Shown: positions 25,716-35,657 of the stretch, in pieces
Position numbering within the stretch: position 1 is the stretch's first letter
Layout: every line of letters begins with the position of its first letter
Assembly: GCA_016722655.1 (NCBI GenBank)
Contig: JADKIR010000004.1
Location: 2,728,001 to 2,792,000, forward strand
Length of the DNA stretch: 64,000 nt
Source of the DNA: Cytophagaceae bacterium
GTDB taxonomy: Bacteria; Bacteroidota; Bacteroidia; Cytophagales; Spirosomataceae
Reading direction: 5' to 3'
Notes under the pieces: generated by a model
Told to the model about the DNA's origin: nothing
What the model saw: only the letters and a program-made list of their open reading frames with translations
Databases searched by the model: none
Position numbers and translations under genes: made by a program

Positions 25716-26759
25716 ATGAAAAAAATATTACTTTCCATTTTCTTGATTCCGATATTTTCATTTGCTCAGACTTTCGAAGAAAAAGATCTGACAATATTAA
25801 ATCAAAAAGAAGGATTTGAATTGGCAGGAACTCTCACTATTCCCACCAATATGCCCGACTTTAAAATTGGGATCATGATAACCGGGTCGGGGCAAACTGA
25901 CCGCGATGAAACCATAGGTAAACATAAGATTTTCAAAGACATAGCTACAAAACTTGCAGCAAATGGCATAGCCACTTACCGTTATGACGACAGAGGTGGT
26001 TACAAATCAAAAGGACCAAAAGTACAAAATAGTACAGCTGAGCAGTTGGCTTCTGATGCAGTTGAGGCTTTTACTCACATAGCAGAACTTTATCCGGGAC
26101 ATAAAATTGGTTTTATCGGACACAGTGAAGGCGGCGGGTTGGCAGCATTGGCCGCTTTAAATACACCGGAAGCGGCCTTTATTGTTTCACTTGCGGGTAT
26201 TGCCAGAAACGGCAAAGAGGTTCTGGTACAACAAAACTATGACATTTATATTAATTCGAAAATACCTGAAAAAGAAGTAAATGCCTATATAAATGAGTTC
26301 TTTAAGCCTGTTTTGGATTATGTAATTATAGAACCCGACAGCCTGAAAAAGTTTAATTTTATTTTGGAAACCGGTAAAAAATTCAGAGAGAAAAATCCGG
26401 AGGTTGCCTTGGGTTTAAGAACCAATACTTCTGAAAAAATGGCACCTCTCTTTCATAAACAATTAGATAATCCATGGTTTGTTAGTTTTCTAAAAACTAA
26501 TCCTATGGATTACTGGAAAGAAGTAAAATGCAAAACTCTGGCTCTCAATGGCAGCCTGGACGTTCAGGTGAGTCCCAAAAATGATCTCGGAGCAATTGAA
26601 GGGCTTAAAAATCCAAATATTAATTGTAAAATTCTGGATAAACATAATCACTTATTCCAAATAGCTGAGACGGGAAATCTGGCGGAATATTTCAAAATTA
26701 AAGAAGGTGTTTCAGATGAAACTATTAAAGTGGTATCAGATTTTCTAAATTCTTTCTAA
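25716..26759 (+). CDS. Secreted alpha/beta hydrolase
   Basis: A 347-residue alpha/beta-hydrolase with a signal peptide (residues 1-18, ending SFAQ). The nucleophile elbow is GHSEGGG (in IGFIGHSEGGGLAAL), the acid probably lies in LNGSLDVQVSP and the His in DKHNHLFQ. The region ITGSGQTDRDETIG supplies the oxyanion-hole side. It resembles periplasmic esterases/peptidase-like hydrolases of the dienelactone-hydrolase-like group. The substrate is not clear. It shares a bidirectional terminator with infB. Confidence 0.87.
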   Translation: MKKILLSIFLIPIFSFAQTFEEKDLTILNQKEGFELAGTLTIPTNMPDFKIGIMITGSGQTDRDETIGKHKIFKDIATKLAANGIATYRYDDRGGYKSKGPKVQNSTAEQLASDAVEAFTHIAELYPGHKIGFIGHSEGGGLAALAALNTPEAAFIVSLAGIARNGKEVLVQQNYDIYINSKIPEKEVNAYINEFFKPVLDYVIIEPDSLKKFNFILETGKKFREKNPEVALGLRTNTSEKMAPLFHKQLDNPWFVSFLKTNPMDYWKEVKCKTLALNGSLDVQVSPKNDLGAIEGLKNPNINCKILDKHNHLFQIAETGNLAEYFKIKEGVSDETIKVVSDFLNSF

Positions 26760-26772
26760 TTCCTTTTGGGCA

Positions 26773-26810
26773 TAAAAAAAGCGATGAATTTTCTTCATCG
26801 CTTTTTTTTT
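26773..26810. terminator. Bidirectional terminator
   Basis: The arms GCGATGAA and TTCATCGC are flanked by seven or more A on the left and eight or more T on the right. It serves the hydrolase gene on the plus strand and infB on the minus strand. Confidence 0.9.
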
Positions 26811-26825
26811 ATTTCTATCCGGTTA

Positions 26826-29800
26826 TTACAATGAGCGTTTCAGTTCTCTGATTTCATAACTTTCAAGAATATCTCCTACCAAAATATCATTGAAATTCTT
26901 GATGCTCAATCCACATTCGTAACCGTTTTTAACTTCAGCTACGTCATCTTTGAAACGTTTCAATTGACTGATTTCACCTTCATGAACAACTATACCTTCG
27001 CGAATGATTCTCAATTTATTGTTTCGTTTCACATACCCATCGGTTACATAACATCCGGCTATAGTACCTACTTTCGAAATCTTGAACACTTCACGTACTT
27101 CAATGTTTCCGGTTACTACTTCTTCCTCTTTTGGAGCAAGCATACCTTCCATTGCTGCCTTAATTTCATTGATGGCATCATAGATAATTGAGTAAAGTCT
27201 GATTTCGATTTGTTCGTTGTCAGCGATACGTCTTGCATTATTAGATGGACGAACCTGGAATCCAATCACAATAGCATCGGCGGCAGAAGCTAGGGTTACA
27301 TCTGATTCAGATATCTGACCCACCGCTTTATGTATAATATTAACTACAACTTCTTCGGTTGAAAGTTTCAGTAATGAGTCGGCTAAAGCTTCAACTGAAC
27401 CATCCACGTCACCTTTAACGATAATATTGAGTTCTTTGAATGTACCAATGGCTTTTCTACGACCAATTTCATCAAGGGTAATATGTTTTTTGGCTCTTAT
27501 ACTCATTTCACGGTTGAGCTGCTCACGTTTGTTTGCAATCTCTCTGGCTTCACGGTCAGTCTCCATGATATTAAATTTATCGCCAGCCTGAGGAGCTCCC
27601 GGAAGACCTAATATCTGTACCGGTTCTGATGGTCCGGCACTCTGGATACGCTCACCCAGGTCATTTACCATGGCTCTCACTCTACCAAAATATTGCCCTG
27701 CCAGCATAATATCGCCTACTTTCAGTGTACCGTTTTGAACCAGGATAGTAGAAACATAGCCACGACCCTTGTCTAAAGACGCTTCTATTACTGTTCCGAA
27801 AGCTTTACGATTAGCATTAGCTTTCAACTCGAGCATTTCTGCCTCAAGCAATACTTTATCCAGCAATTCGTCAATTCCGATTCCTGATTTTGCAGATACT
27901 TCCTGTTCCTGGTATTTTCCACCCCAGCTTTCGACCAGGATATTTTCTTTTGAAAGATCTTCTCTGATTTTGGCAGGATTGGCACCCGCTTTATCAATTT
28001 TATTCAGAGCAAATACTATTGGTACTCCGGCATTCTGAGCATGATTAATTGCTTCTTTGGTTTGAGGCATCACACTGTCGTCTGCAGAAATTACAATGAT
28101 TACAACGTCGGTAACTTTTGCACCTCTCGCACGCATGGCGGTAAAGGCTTCGTGACCGGGAGTATCCAGAAAAGTAATTGATTTACCTTTGTTGGTACCT
28201 TCTTTCATTTTTACTGAATAAGCTCCAATGTGCTGCGTGATACCACCTGCTTCTCCACTGGCTACTTTTGAGCGACGAATATAGTCAAGCAAGGATGTTT
28301 TACCATGGTCAACGTGACCCATAATGGTAACAATCGGAGCTCTTGGGCTCAAATCGTCCTCGTTGTCGGCTTCTTCAAGAGATTCTATTACTTCCTCATC
28401 TTCAGCAGATATAAATTCAACTTCATAGTTATGTTCCAAAGCCACCATTTGGATAGTTTCGGCGTCAAGTCTTTGGTTGATTGAAGCAAAAATACCCATT
28501 TTCATACAAGTACCTATGACTTCGTTTACCGACACATCCATGAGTGATGCCAACTCCGACGCTGAAATATATTCGGTAACTTTTAGTATGCCGCTTTGTT
28601 CCAACTCCTGCAAATCAAGTGCATCTTGTTGCTCAGCACGGTTTCTACGTTTTTCCTTTCTATATTTAGAACCAAAGTCCGGTCCTTTGCTATGCATTTT
28701 GGAAATAGTACTTTTGATATTATCTCTAACATCTTCGGCTGATACTACATCTCTTCTATCTTTACCTTTGCGGTTATCTTTTTTGCCTTTCGAATCGTCA
28801 ACTTTTGGTTTTGCTGCTGTACTATTCGGCGTCTGTGGTGAATTAGGTTTGTTTTGGTTATTTTGAGTATTAGCGTTAGGATTATTGGGACCACCTTCTC
28901 TTTTGTCTCTGTTATGATGATCAAAATTAGGTCTTGTGGTATCGGCCACTTTTTCGCCAACAATTACTCTCTTTCTCTTTCTCTTTTGTTTTAGTTCTTC
29001 TTTGGTAAGAGGTTTTTTCTCTACTGGAAGCTCAATTTTCCCAAGTACTTTCAAACCCTGTAGTTTATCACCCTGAGCTTTGATTAATTTTGGTGGTACA
29101 ATTTCTTCCGGTTTTTTCTCAACTTCTTCTTTTTTGAAAACCGGCTTTTTATCTTCAACCTTTACTTCAACTTTTCCTCAACTTTCTCAACTACCCTTTC
29201 GACTTTCTCCTCTACTTTTTCAACAATTTCTTCAGGTGTTTTTACAATTTCTGCTACCTCAGGCTTGATTTCTGTCGCTTTAACTACCTCCACTACCGGT
29301 TCAGCAACTACTTCAACCGGCTCTTCTTTTACTTTTTCAATAACGACCGGTGCTGGTTTTTCTTCAACTATTACAACAGGAGCTTCTTCTTTAACAGGTT
29401 CAATTACAGGCACTTCAACAACTTCCTCTACCACTTTCACTTCTTCCACTACCGGAGGAGCAGGTGGAGGAGTTTCTTCAATAGGTACAATTACCGGTGC
29501 TTTCTTGCTATCGAGATCAATTTTCCCTAATACGGTTGGTCCCTGAAGGTTATGCTCAATTTTTATAATTTCAGGCTGAGCGGGCTCTTCTCTAAAATAC
29601 CTGATTTCATTATCATCAGAATGTACGTGAGATTTTTCAGTCTCAACAGCCTTTGCTCCAAATTCATCGCCCAGCAATTCAGGGGCATTTAACTCTTTTG
29701 ATAATACCTCAAGCAGGTCATAAGTAAGTTTGGCGTTGGGATTATTATCAATACGATGACCTTTTGAGCTCAGAATCTCAATAACAGTAATGGTACCTAC

Positions 29801-29851
29801 GTTAAGTTTCTTGGCCGCCTGGCTAAGTCGCATCATTTTTTCTTCTGCCAT
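26826..29851 (-). CDS. infB: Translation initiation factor IF-2 (apparent single-base frameshift)
   Basis: IF-2 is the essential GTPase that places initiator tRNA on the ribosome. The gene reads from ATG at 29851 through the IF2-N domain (MMRLSQAAKKLNVGTITVIEIL), an acidic Val/Pro/Glu-rich linker, and stops at 29162 after VEEKLK. The continuing frame starts inside the same linker and carries the second N-terminal region, GTPase domain (GHVDHGKTS, DTPGHEAF, NKIDK) and C-terminal tRNA-binding domain. Adding one base to the T4 run at 29172-29175 (A4 on the coding strand) restores one 1008-residue protein, the usual size in Bacteroidota. The apparent second start near 29054 is a TTG inside a conserved block, not an initiation site. 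The gene is last in rimP-nusA-infB. Confidence 0.93.
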
Positions 29852-29916
29852 AAAATTTCTAAATTTTTAAAATATAAACTAAATACTGGTGTGGATACAA
29901 TTTATTAAAACCCAAA

Positions 29917-31161
29917 TCATTCAAACTCTTTTCTCAGGATATCAAGTACTTCGTCAATACTCTCCTCTTCCAGCTCAGTCCTACGCAACAAGTCGGCTTT
30001 TGAAACTCCCAAAACAGATTTCGCTGTGTCTAAACCAATTTTGCGGAATTCTAACAAAATCCACTCTTCGATTTCGTCGGTAAATTCCATCAAATCTACG
30101 TCTTCCTCTTCTACTACACCTTCGATATCTCTGAAAACGTCAATTTCCAGACCTATCAGTTTACTTGCCAGTTTGATATTCAAACCACCTTTACCGATAG
30201 CCAAAGATACCTGATCAGGTTTAAGAAATACCATAACACGGTCACCTGATTCATCCATTCTGATATTGCTGATTTTTGCCGGGCTCAATGACCTCGAAAT
30301 CAGCAGGTTCATATTATCAGTCCACTGAATCACGTCAATATTTTCATTTTCCAGTTCTCTTACTATAGAATGAATCCTGGAACCTTTCATACCCACACAA
30401 GCTCCTACCGGATCTATGCGATCATCGAATGATTCAACCGCAACTTTAGCTCTTTCGCCCGGCTCCCTAACAATTTTCTTAATGGAAATCACACCATCCT
30501 GAATCTCAGGTATTTCCAACTCAAAAAGTCTTTCCAAAAATACCGGGGAGGTACGAGAAAGTGTCAATTTAGGATTGCCATTATTGATTTCTACTTTATG
30601 AATGATAGCTCTGATAGAGGTGCCTTTACGGAATCTGTCTTTTGGTATCTGCTCACTTTTAGGAAGTGAAAGCTCATTACTTTCTTCATCAATACAAATG
30701 ATCTCTTTTCCTAAAATTTGGTAAACTTCTACAGTAACCAATTCACCAACCTGATCTTTATATTGATCAAAAAGCATTTCTTTTTCAAGGTCTTTTACTT
30801 TTTGAATCAAAGTCTGGCGGGCGGTCTGAACTATTCTTCTTCCGAAATCCTCTATTTTTACTTCCTCATATACTTCCTCACCAATTTCGAAATCGGGCTC
30901 GATTTTTACTGCCTCAGAATAAGGGATTTTGTCAACGTCCCAAATGTCTTCTGAGTTATCATCAACGATTTCTCGTTTTCTCCACATTTCAAGGTCACCG
31001 CTTTCAGCATTGAGGATTATATCAAAATTATGGTCATCGCCGTAAGCTTTACGGATCATCGTTCTGAGCACATCCTCAAGGATGGCTATCATAGTAGGCC
31101 TGTCAATGTTTTTTTCACGGGCAAACTCAGCAAACGATTCTATTAAATCACCACTATGCAT
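29917..31161 (-). CDS. nusA: Transcription termination/antitermination factor NusA
   Basis: NusA binds RNA polymerase and controls pausing, termination and antitermination. The 414-residue protein has the N-terminal domain (EFAREKNIDRPTMIAILEDVLRTMIRKAYG), an S1 domain (about 140-205), and two KH domains with DPVGACVGMKGSRIHSIV and VSLAIGKGGLNIKLASKL. The C-terminal acidic repeats of the E. coli protein are absent apart from a short tail. It starts at an ATG 15 bases after rimP and is followed by infB 65 bases later. The operon order is the standard one. Confidence 0.96.
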   Translation of the reverse strand: MHSGDLIESFAEFAREKNIDRPTMIAILEDVLRTMIRKAYGDDHNFDIILNAESGDLEMWRKREIVDDNSEDIWDVDKIPYSEAVKIEPDFEIGEEVYEEVKIEDFGRRIVQTARQTLIQKVKDLEKEMLFDQYKDQVGELVTVEVYQILGKEIICIDEESNELSLPKSEQIPKDRFRKGTSIRAIIHKVEINNGNPKLTLSRTSPVFLERLFELEIPEIQDGVISIKKIVREPGERAKVAVESFDDRIDPVGACVGMKGSRIHSIVRELENENIDVIQWTDNMNLLISRSLSPAKISNIRMDESGDRVMVFLKPDQVSLAIGKGGLNIKLASKLIGLEIDVFRDIEGVVEEEDVDLMEFTDEIEEWILLEFRKIGLDTAKSVLGVSKADLLRRTELEEESIDEVLDILRKEFE

Positions 31162-31176
31162 GTTTATCTAAATTTT

Positions 31177-31632
31177 TTATTTAAATGAAATGACAACTTT
31201 CGCTTCTTTTATTACTTTTATTTCCAATGTGACCGCTTCGGGCACAATTTTCTTCTTTTTCTCCGGTTGAATTACAATTTTTCCGTCTTCAAACGACTTC
31301 AGTTCACCTTTAATTTCATCTCCGGTTTCTGTAATTATTTTCAGGGTTCTTCCAATATTTTTCAAAAACTGACGGTCAAATTTCAATGGGCTGTCGGCTC
31401 CGGGCGAGGACACTTCCAGTGTAAATGCAGAATCAATTACCTCTTCCAGCTCTTTTCCTAGTTTTTGACTGATTAAACCACATTCGTCAATCGAAATCCC
31501 CTCATCAGAATCAAGGTAAACCACAACTTTTTTCCTTAACTTTGAGTCAGAAGCATAAATATCCACCAAATAATATTCTGTTTGATCTATTATCTCAAGG
31601 ACAAATTTTTCGACTAATTCTTTCAAAGACAT
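31177..31632 (-). CDS. rimP: Ribosome maturation factor RimP
   Basis: RimP helps 30S subunit maturation. The 151-residue protein shows the family segments YLVDIYAS, VVVYLDSDEGISIDECGLISQKLGKELE, FTLEVSSPGADSPLKFDRQFLKNIGR, and a small C-terminal SH3-like part. It is the first gene of rimP-nusA-infB. A promoter and a terminator-like hairpin lie just upstream (31655-31727). Confidence 0.95.
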   Translation of the reverse strand: MSLKELVEKFVLEIIDQTEYYLVDIYASDSKLRKKVVVYLDSDEGISIDECGLISQKLGKELEEVIDSAFTLEVSSPGADSPLKFDRQFLKNIGRTLKIITETGDEIKGELKSFEDGKIVIQPEKKKKIVPEAVTLEIKVIKEAKVVISFK

Positions 31633-31654
31633 ACAAAACCGGGATATTTACCAA

Positions 31655-31682
31655 TAAAAAAGGAGGTTTTTGACACCCCCTC
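31655..31682 (-). terminator. Terminator-like hairpin in the rimP leader (possible attenuator)
   Basis: On the minus strand the leader reads AGGGGG, a 9-base loop, then CCTCCT followed by six T. The six-pair stem has one G-T wobble. The only upstream minus-strand promoter in range is the one at 31699-31731, so this hairpin sits between that promoter and the rimP start. It could attenuate the operon. Confidence 0.65.
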
Positions 31683-31698
31683 ATTCATAATTTCACTG

Positions 31699-31731
31699 CA
31701 AAAATAGTATATATTTTTCAAAAAAATCAAT
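31699..31731 (-). promoter_or_regulatory. Promoter of rimP-nusA-infB
   Basis: On the minus strand the -7 element is TATTTTTG (plus-strand CAAAAATA, 31699-31706), a perfect TAnnTTTG. The -33 element is ATTG (plus CAAT, 31728-31731), 21 bases away, one base off TTTG. The predicted transcript starts near 31692, leaving about a 60-base leader. Confidence 0.65.
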
Positions 31732-31850
31732 TTATTTTAAATTTAAATTACGTATAAAAGCATTTTGAGGCTAATTTATGTTTTAAATCAGATAAAATAA
31801 ATCGGTAATCATAAATATGTATTTTAATTTCCCATAGCTAATGATTATTA

Positions 31851-32966
31851 TTGCAAAACATTAATCGTTCGATTTGTTTGGCAATCATTAATTTCATCAG
31901 AAAATTCTTCTTTTTAATCAATGTTTTGTTTGGTTTATATTCCTTATTGGTATTCCAACTGGTGTATGCCGCTGACATAAAACATTGGCTAGGTGGCTTT
32001 TTGATGATGTCCTATCCTTTAGTTTTAGCCGGGCATATATTTTTTGCAATTTCCTGGATTTTAGTTAAATCAAAAAAAGCATTCTTATCTATTGCTTTGC
32101 TTCTGCTAACATTTTCTATTTATGACCGCACATTTAAGCTCATTCCTGCAGACGTAAAACCCCGCCAAGAATTTACATTTTCGGTTTTAAGCTATAATCT
32201 GATGTATGGTGACTATCATGGTTTTGTAACCGGAACAGACAAAAATACAGGCACAAGTCAATATAATGTCCTGGATACCCTCACGGCAGACATTCGTTGT
32301 CTTCAGGAATTGTATAATAGTGAAGATTACAAAGAATTTGATTTGATTAATAAGCTGTCAAAACGAAATGAGTATTATGTTTATATGCATTCCAATCCGG
32401 GAAATGATAAAGGTAAGGGCTCGGTCGGACTGGCGATTTTTTCCAGATTTCCGATTATAAATAAAAAGGAACAATACTGGCCTCCAAATAACAATGGAAT
32501 TCTGGCAGCAGATATTGTAATTAATAAAGATACCGTCAGGGTCATGAATGTGCAGTTGAAGTCAATGGGAATCAGGGTGCGGAAAATGTTTAAAAACAAG
32601 AATATTGATCAGGAAGAAACCCGTAATGTACTTTCAAAACTAAAAAGAGGTTTTGAAGAAAGGGCTGTTCAGGTCGATCTTGTTGAAGAATGGATAAAAG
32701 ACAGCCCTTATCCTGTATTGTTGGTTGGAGACCTCAATGAGTTGCCTTATGGGTATGCTTACGGAAGATTCAGAAAAAATTTAAGCAACGCTTTTGAAAC
32801 CAATGGTTTTGGTTTTGGCTTTACTTACCATAAACTACCCGGATTTCTAAGAATAGACAATCAGTTTTTTGACGAAAATAAAATTCAGAACATTGATTTC
32901 GCTACCATGTCAGAGATTCCATTTTCAGACCATTACCCCATAAAGGGCTGGTATTTAATGAAATAA
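31851..32966 (+). CDS. Endonuclease/exonuclease/phosphatase-family membrane protein
   Basis: A protein of about 371 residues with two or three N-terminal hydrophobic helices (about 10-95) and a C-terminal EEP domain. EEP catalytic motifs are visible: VLSYNLM, RCLQELY with the metal-binding Glu, LVGDLNELP and SDHYPIKGW with the final Asp and His. The domain faces the outside if the helices anchor the N-terminus. The start is uncertain: the open frame begins just after a stop, the first usable codon is a TTG at 31851, and no ATG lies before the membrane helices. It is convergent with nadE, 7 bases apart. Substrate (phosphodiester or phosphoester) is unknown. Confidence 0.83.
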   Translation: MQNINRSICLAIINFIRKFFFLINVLFGLYSLLVFQLVYAADIKHWLGGFLMMSYPLVLAGHIFFAISWILVKSKKAFLSIALLLLTFSIYDRTFKLIPADVKPRQEFTFSVLSYNLMYGDYHGFVTGTDKNTGTSQYNVLDTLTADIRCLQELYNSEDYKEFDLINKLSKRNEYYVYMHSNPGNDKGKGSVGLAIFSRFPIINKKEQYWPPNNNGILAADIVINKDTVRVMNVQLKSMGIRVRKMFKNKNIDQEETRNVLSKLKRGFEERAVQVDLVEEWIKDSPYPVLLVGDLNELPYGYAYGRFRKNLSNAFETNGFGFGFTYHKLPGFLRIDNQFFDENKIQNIDFATMSEIPFSDHYPIKGWYLMK

Positions 32967-32973
32967 TTCTTTA

Positions 32974-34998
32974 TCAAAAACCTATTTTCTTTTTGGAAGA
33001 AACAGATTTCCCTTCAAAATACTCATCCAGTTTTTGCAGTTCCAGTTCAAATCCACCACTCAAAATCGGGAACCTGGTCCAACTTCTCGGGTCAAGATTA
33101 TGAGTATCAAGATGAAAACCAGGGGCGTAACGTTCTCTTTTCCACTGATTTCTGCTCCAAAGCTTAAAAAATCTTTTCACCCAGGCATGCAAGTCTGTTC
33201 TGGAATGGATATTTTCATAATATTTTTCCAGAAATTTAAAACATTCCAGAGGCGACTTCTTATCTCTTACTGCCAAAAGTTCAATTTGGTTTAAAACTTC
33301 ATATGGCATCAAATCTTTTTCGTCGGTCTGTTTATTTTCTTTTGGACGTAATTCGGCAGTTGGCTGTAAAGCATTGACATATTTGAGTCCTTCAATTTTT
33401 ATTTGCTTGCCTTTCACTTCACAACCGGTCTTTTCCAACCAAATCAACCATGTTCTGAGCCAATTTTTGTCAATTCCGGCAATAGGACTGATACTGCCTG
33501 CCGTATCGCCATCCATAGTACAATAACCCACCGCTACTTCGGAGCGGTTGGAGGTAGCCAGAAGCAAGTGATTGTTTAGATTCGCCAATAACCAAACTCC
33601 CGGGGCCCTTACTCTGGCCTGAATGTTTTGCAATGGAATATCATCAGTAGCCCAGGTCAGGTCCCTGCCAATCTGTTTTTCTATCAATTGTGTATAATTT
33701 TCGACCAGACCGTTAATGTTGACATTATAAAATCTGGCACCAATTGACTCTGCTAGTTTTTGTGCTGAGTTAAAGGTTTCTTCAGAGCTGTTTTCAGTTC
33801 CCTGATAAATGGTAAGAAGTAGAATATTCGTAATTTCAGCATTGGTTTTTGCAGCCGATATTCCCGGAATGTAATTCAATTTTTGTTTTACTTTCTCTAT
33901 ACCAACACTTTCGTCACCCAACAAAACCATTAAGCCACAAAGTGCAGTCACAGCACAGCTGTCGGCCCCACCTGAAAGCGAAACTGTATATCCAAATGAC
34001 CGGGATTTTCTTAAATAATCAAATAAGGCCAGGCTCACCGCTCTCGAAAACTCTTCTTCTTTCAATGAGCCACCTTTTTCAAAAGCTTCGGTTTCAGCAA
34101 GTGATGTTTGTGGATTTACCGTAAAACTTATCTGAAAATTGGAATTTACCAATTTTAAATCTGTTGGGAAAGAAGATTTAATTTTGGCCTGTTCAATTTT
34201 ATTTTTACCCAAATCAATAACTGCAGTAGTAAGCGTGTAATCGGCATAACTAAATCTCTGACTTGATGCCAGCACATCACCACCGGAACAGATCATTGCA
34301 TCGCCATCAAATATTAGCCTTCCTGATTCATTTCCGAGCAAATTGGCATATACATAAGCACAACTGTAAGCCCGCGAAGAATCAGCCACCAACTGTTCTC
34401 TGATTTTAAATTTATGAAAAGCAAAAGGACTGGCACTAGGATTCAAAATAATATCAACTGCTTTATCAAAATGTCTTGCCGCCGGCCTGTTGGGCACCCA
34501 TGCGTCTTCACATATTTCAAGTCCTATTCTAATATTTTCAAAACTAAAAACCAGATCACCTACCGGATATTTGAAGCCATTAATACTAATTTCTGAACTT
34601 TGTCCTGCCTTCCAGCGATGAAACCACCGGTCTTCGTAGAAAAGGCCATAATTGGGAAGATGTTGTTTACAAACAAAACCCAGCAACTGTCTGTTTGCAA
34701 TCAAGGCCGAAGCATTGTAAATTTTATTGTTGATCCAAAGTGGCAATCCTACAGAAACCACCAGGTCTTGTGTATGATCTTGTATTTCCTCAAGTATTTC
34801 CAGTGAGATTTTTGCTACATCTGGAGAATAAAAGGCATCTTCGCAGCCGTAACCCGAAATACACAACTCAGGAAGGCAAAGTACCTGAACTTCCTGACTC
34901 TTAGCCTCTTCAAGAGCATTCAGAATGTTGGATTTATTTCCCAACCAATCGAGTGGGGTTTGATTAAGTGCTACCGCACCCACTTTCATCAATTCCAT
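32974..34998 (-). CDS. nadE: Glutamine-dependent NAD+ synthetase
   Basis: Makes NAD+ from nicotinate adenine dinucleotide, using glutamine as nitrogen source. The 674-residue chain has a nitrilase-type glutaminase domain at the N-terminus (segments LCLPELCISGYG and EICEDAWVPN with the catalytic Cys) and a synthetase domain with the P-loop SLSGGADSCAVTAL. Further family blocks are ATSNRSEVAVGYCTMDGD and PTAELRP. Length is normal for the two-domain type. The start is the ATG at 34998 (MELMKVG); Met4 is a second possible start. Confidence 0.96.
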   Translation of the reverse strand: MELMKVGAVALNQTPLDWLGNKSNILNALEEAKSQEVQVLCLPELCISGYGCEDAFYSPDVAKISLEILEEIQDHTQDLVVSVGLPLWINNKIYNASALIANRQLLGFVCKQHLPNYGLFYEDRWFHRWKAGQSSEISINGFKYPVGDLVFSFENIRIGLEICEDAWVPNRPAARHFDKAVDIILNPSASPFAFHKFKIREQLVADSSRAYSCAYVYANLLGNESGRLIFDGDAMICSGGDVLASSQRFSYADYTLTTAVIDLGKNKIEQAKIKSSFPTDLKLVNSNFQISFTVNPQTSLAETEAFEKGGSLKEEEFSRAVSLALFDYLRKSRSFGYTVSLSGGADSCAVTALCGLMVLLGDESVGIEKVKQKLNYIPGISAAKTNAEITNILLLTIYQGTENSSEETFNSAQKLAESIGARFYNVNINGLVENYTQLIEKQIGRDLTWATDDIPLQNIQARVRAPGVWLLANLNNHLLLATSNRSEVAVGYCTMDGDTAGSISPIAGIDKNWLRTWLIWLEKTGCEVKGKQIKIEGLKYVNALQPTAELRPKENKQTDEKDLMPYEVLNQIELLAVRDKKSPLECFKFLEKYYENIHSRTDLHAWVKRFFKLWSRNQWKRERYAPGFHLDTHNLDPRSWTRFPILSGGFELELQKLDEYFEGKSVSSKKKIGF

Positions 34999-35546
34999 AA
35001 TTTTGATTTTCTTTGTTCAAAATTAAGAAGAAAAATTCACAAAAGGTGAATTAGTGGCAAACAGAAGGATAATACAAATGCCGAACATTAGAATTAGAGA
35101 AAATTACAGTTGAATATCGCTAAACCTTACATTTTTAAAGAAGTAGGATGATAAAAAGGCTCATTTTTATAAATATGGGAAATTCAATTATTTTGATAAA
35201 CGATTCATTCCAATAAAATGGAAATGAACAAAGATTTTCATTGTTTTTCGAGTTGCTTACTTCAATTCAAAATCTTATTATTGTCCTATTTTTTGATAAG
35301 TTACTGTCAGTATATCCAATATTATTTGTACATTGAATAATTATTTTATGACCTAAATTCTAAAAAATGGCGTGCCAATCCAATTTTTGGAAGTATACTT
35401 ACTTGATCTATATTAATACCCCCAATTAAAAATAGGAAAAATGGTACCGTAAGATAATTTTTTTGATTGAAAACAAAAAATGTTTTAACGGTATTAAATT
35501 TATTATATTATGTTAATTTTCAATTATTTACAATGGTTTTGAATTA

Positions 35547-35560
35547 TTGATTTATATCAA
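35547..35560. promoter_or_regulatory. FNR/CRP-type palindrome 1
   Basis: TTGATTTATATCAA is an exact match to the E. coli FNR half-site pair TTGAT-N4-ATCAA. Its centre lies 66 bases from the second box. It would be near -62 relative to the start predicted from the -7 element at 35602-35609, a usual position for class I activation. The protein that binds is unknown. Confidence 0.6.
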
Positions 35561-35601
35561 TATGAAAAAAAATAAATAATAATATTAATGATTTTGAGCA
35601 T

Positions 35602-35609
35602 TAATTTTG
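35602..35609 (+). promoter_or_regulatory. -7 promoter element
   Basis: TAATTTTG fits TAnnTTTG exactly. No TTTG lies at the -33 position, which is consistent with a promoter depending on an activator. Predicted start near 35616. Confidence 0.5.
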
Positions 35610-35612
35610 CAA

Positions 35613-35626
35613 TTGATTTAAATCAA
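35613..35626. promoter_or_regulatory. FNR/CRP-type palindrome 2
   Basis: TTGATTTAAATCAA is a second exact TTGAT-N4-ATCAA palindrome and is fully self-complementary. It overlaps the predicted transcription start near 35616, a position more consistent with repression. Confidence 0.6.
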
Positions 35627-35657
35627 CAGGGCAATATAAAATAAAAAAGTAAAAATT

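Noticed and set aside
29040..29060. A separate short IF-2 isoform starting near 29054
   Set aside because: The codon there is TTG inside the conserved block GLKVLGKIEL, and the reading frame is continuous upstream past it to the frameshift point, so it is not a start site.
29160..29180. Programmed ribosomal frameshift in infB
   Set aside because: The site does not match an X-XXY-YYZ slippery heptamer and no downstream pseudoknot is evident; a missing base is simpler. Not fully excluded.
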